Source: Lachnospiraceae bacterium (GTDB lineage Bacteria; Bacillota; Clostridia; Lachnospirales; Lachnospiraceae). Taken from it: a stretch of 6,502 nt of DNA. Under the pieces are notes generated by a model. That model ran no database searches, had not been told where the DNA came from, and saw only the letters and a program-made list of their open reading frames with translations. Positions within the stretch are counted from its first letter, which is position 1. Every line of letters begins with the position of its first letter. Below, in pieces: positions 5,336 through 6,502 of this stretch. The stretch is from contig JAFPYK010000212.1 in NCBI GenBank assembly GCA_017412265.1, positions 1 to 6,502 of the forward strand, read 5' to 3'. A program made the translations under genes and the position numbers.

Positions 5336-6328
5336 TTAAGATACACGCACGCGGGGGTCAACGACCGCGTACAGACAGTCTGCAAGCAGGTTGCCCATCA
5401 GGGCGAGCAGTGCAGAGAATGTCATGTAGAACATCGAGAACGGGATGTCGCCGGCCGCCATCGCATGGTAGGCATAGTAGCCGATACCGGGGATCGAATA
5501 CATGGTCTCTGTGAAGAGTGCGCCGCCGAACAGGCCCGGAAGAGATCCGCCGAGGAAAGTAACCAGCGGGATCAGGGTGTTGCGGAACGCGTGCTTGTAG
5601 ATGACCTTCTTCTCCGAAAGACCCTTTGCACGAGCGGTACGGATATAATCCGCGTTCAGGACCTCCAGCATGTTCGTTCTGACATAACGCATCAGAGAAC
5701 CGATGCTGATCAGAACCAGCGTCACGATCGGCAGGACCAGGTGATGCGCACGGTCCAGGAACTTGCCCCAGGCATCCAGCTGCGCATAGTTACGTCCGAC
5801 AACGCCGATCAGATCAAACCACGGCAATTTGATACAGAATACCAATTTCAGCAGCGCGATCAAGAAGAATGTCGGAAGCGACATACATGCGATCGCTACG
5901 ATGGAGATCGCGTAGTCGGTCCTGGAATACTGCTTTCTCGCGGCAATGATTCCCAGCGGAATTGCGATCAGCCACTCGAAAACCATGGAAACTGCGCTCA
6001 TCCAGAAGGAAATGCCGATGCACTCTTTGAACTTCTGAACAACCGGCACAGTAAACTGCCAGCTGTCGCCGAAGTTGCCGCGAAGTGCCTGTCCGAGCCA
6101 GATAAAGAAGCCGGCAATGATGCCTTTATCCATACCGTAGGCTACCGTCAACTGTGCCATCCACTCTTCGAAAGACTTCGAGTTGGGCTGTGTTGCCTTC
6201 TGGCGAGCCACATTCTCGATGTAAGACGTAGGCAGACAACGCATGATGGTGTAGATGATCAGAGCTACAAAAAACAAGATGACCACCGACAGCAAGATTC
6301 GTTTTACAACGTACTTTAATGTGTTCAC
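5336..6328 (-). CDS. oppB: Oligopeptide ABC importer permease OppB (GTG start)
   Basis: This 330-residue membrane subunit, of typical family length, pairs with OppC. The first helix is at about 9-29. A soluble extracytoplasmic stretch follows (about 31-95) that includes GNFGDSW, the family's G-x-G-D-S region. Further helices lie near 107-130, 138-165, 198-213, 251-272 and 298-320. The coupling loop is at about 227-257 (DYIRTARAKGLS...HAFRNTLIP), and the C-terminus ends in the family motif DPRVRVS. The start codon is GTG at 6328, preceded by GGAGGAGGG with five-nt spacing. No competing ATG has an SD this strong. It is the first gene of the oppBCDF operon visible here. The leader holds a long inverted repeat that may influence expression. 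No oppA lies between it and the window edge. The assignment as OppB rather than DppB rests on operon order and family resemblance; the substrate could be di- or oligopeptides. Confidence 0.94.
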   Translation of the reverse strand: MNTLKYVVKRILLSVVILFFVALIIYTIMRCLPTSYIENVARQKATQPNSKSFEEWMAQLTVAYGMDKGIIAGFFIWLGQALRGNFGDSWQFTVPVVQKFKECIGISFWMSAVSMVFEWLIAIPLGIIAARKQYSRTDYAISIVAIACMSLPTFFLIALLKLVFCIKLPWFDLIGVVGRNYAQLDAWGKFLDRAHHLVLPIVTLVLISIGSLMRYVRTNMLEVLNADYIRTARAKGLSEKKVIYKHAFRNTLIPLVTFLGGSLPGLFGGALFTETMYSIPGIGYYAYHAMAAGDIPFSMFYMTFSALLALMGNLLADCLYAVVDPRVRVS

Positions 6329-6333
6329 TAGAT

Positions 6334-6342
6334 CCCTCCTCC
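6334..6342 (-). promoter_or_regulatory. Ribosome binding site for the oppB GTG start
   Basis: GGAGGAGGG on the minus strand lies five nt before GTG 6328. It is what makes a GTG start credible for oppB. Confidence 0.8.
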
Positions 6343-6364
6343 GTTCTGTTCGTATTTATCCGGC

Positions 6365-6435
6365 TTTTTCGATCAAATGACGGTTGTCAGGTGATACTCC
6401 CTCCCCTGAGGGGCAGCCGCCATTTCATCGAAAAA
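6365..6435 (-). other. Long inverted repeat / hairpin in the oppB leader
   Basis: On the minus strand TTTTTCGATGAAATGGCGG (6417-6435) can pair with CCGTCATTTGATCGAAAAA (6365-6383). That gives 17 Watson-Crick pairs, one G-U pair and one mismatch over 19 positions. The 33-nt loop contains a CCCC-TCA-GGGG stem (6403-6413), and an alternative TCAGG/CCTGA pairing would exclude that inner stem. The 5' arm begins with T and the 3' arm ends with A, so this is not an intrinsic terminator in either direction. It could be a leader RNA structure, or an interspersed palindromic element about 71 bp long. Confidence 0.6.
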
Positions 6436-6484
6436 ACAAGATAGGAAACAAAAACGGCTCGTCATTATCGTCATATATAGGCAT
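6425..6484 (-). other. Possible 19-residue leader peptide (or C-terminal end of an upstream gene)
   Basis: ATG 6484 has GAGG five nt upstream and opens a 19-codon frame ending at TGA 6425. The stop lies inside the first arm of the inverted repeat. The peptide is acidic in its first half (YDDNDE) and Phe/Leu/Pro-rich in its second (FLFPILFFR). The frame stays open to the window edge, so it could equally be the tail of a gene beyond 6502. A 5-bp hairpin (AGGCA/TGCCT, 6479-6492) overlaps the SD and start codon. Support is thin. Confidence 0.2.
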
Positions 6485-6502
6485 ATCTGCCTCGCGCCTT
6501 GC

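Noticed and set aside
2446..6319. Long plus-strand frames at 2446-3798, 4022-5209 and 5264-6319.
   Set aside because: They lie opposite oppF/D, oppC and oppB and read as His/Asp/Arg-rich antisense shadows with no family features. The minus-strand genes carry all family motifs.
6365..6435. Intrinsic terminator.
   Set aside because: The T run is at the 5' side and the A run at the 3' side of the stem on both strands, the reverse of a terminator.
6329..6502. T-box or known riboswitch ahead of oppB, and a clear sigma-A promoter.
   Set aside because: There is no T-box antiterminator core sequence, and I recognise no aptamer signature. A GATAAT exists near 6464-6469, but no acceptable -35 box lies at the right distance.

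Overview
The window reads as a mid-GC Firmicute chromosome, most likely a Clostridia or Lachnospiraceae-type gut anaerobe. I infer this from strong AGGAGG-type ribosome binding sites ahead of every gene, tight minus-strand packing and the style of the proteins. I cannot name a species. Every gene I can support is on the minus strand, so the biological order runs from high to low coordinates.

Right edge to about 1530: a complete oppB-oppC-oppD-oppF cluster encodes the two membrane permeases and two ATPases of an oligopeptide ABC importer. The genes are 18 nt apart, 13 nt apart and then overlapping by 8 nt, so they form one operon. No substrate-binding protein (OppA) lies inside the window. It may sit beyond position 6502 or elsewhere. 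The 170 nt ahead of oppB hold a near-perfect 19-nt inverted repeat around a 33-nt loop, and a possible short leader peptide that stops inside the first arm. Unusual points in the operon are a GTG start for oppB, an OppC with about 200 extra residues between its first membrane helix and the rest of the permease, charged N-terminal tails on OppC (acidic) and OppD (basic), and the same cysteine spacing at the C-termini of OppD and OppF.

1530 to 991: a 12-bp hairpin with a UUCG loop closes the opp operon. It is followed by a 16-nt palindrome and a small gene for a 132-residue single-gene protein with a polar N-terminal part and a C-terminal membrane segment. A terminator with a T7 tract follows that gene.

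914 to 1: a good sigma-A-like promoter and an SD site drive a gene that runs off the left edge of the window. Its visible 259 residues are 47% Asp+Glu with no Lys, Arg or His at all. They include 16 tandem four-residue units (14 of them LGDD) and two other repeat families. This hyperacidic repeat protein is the most unusual object in the window; I do not recognise its function.
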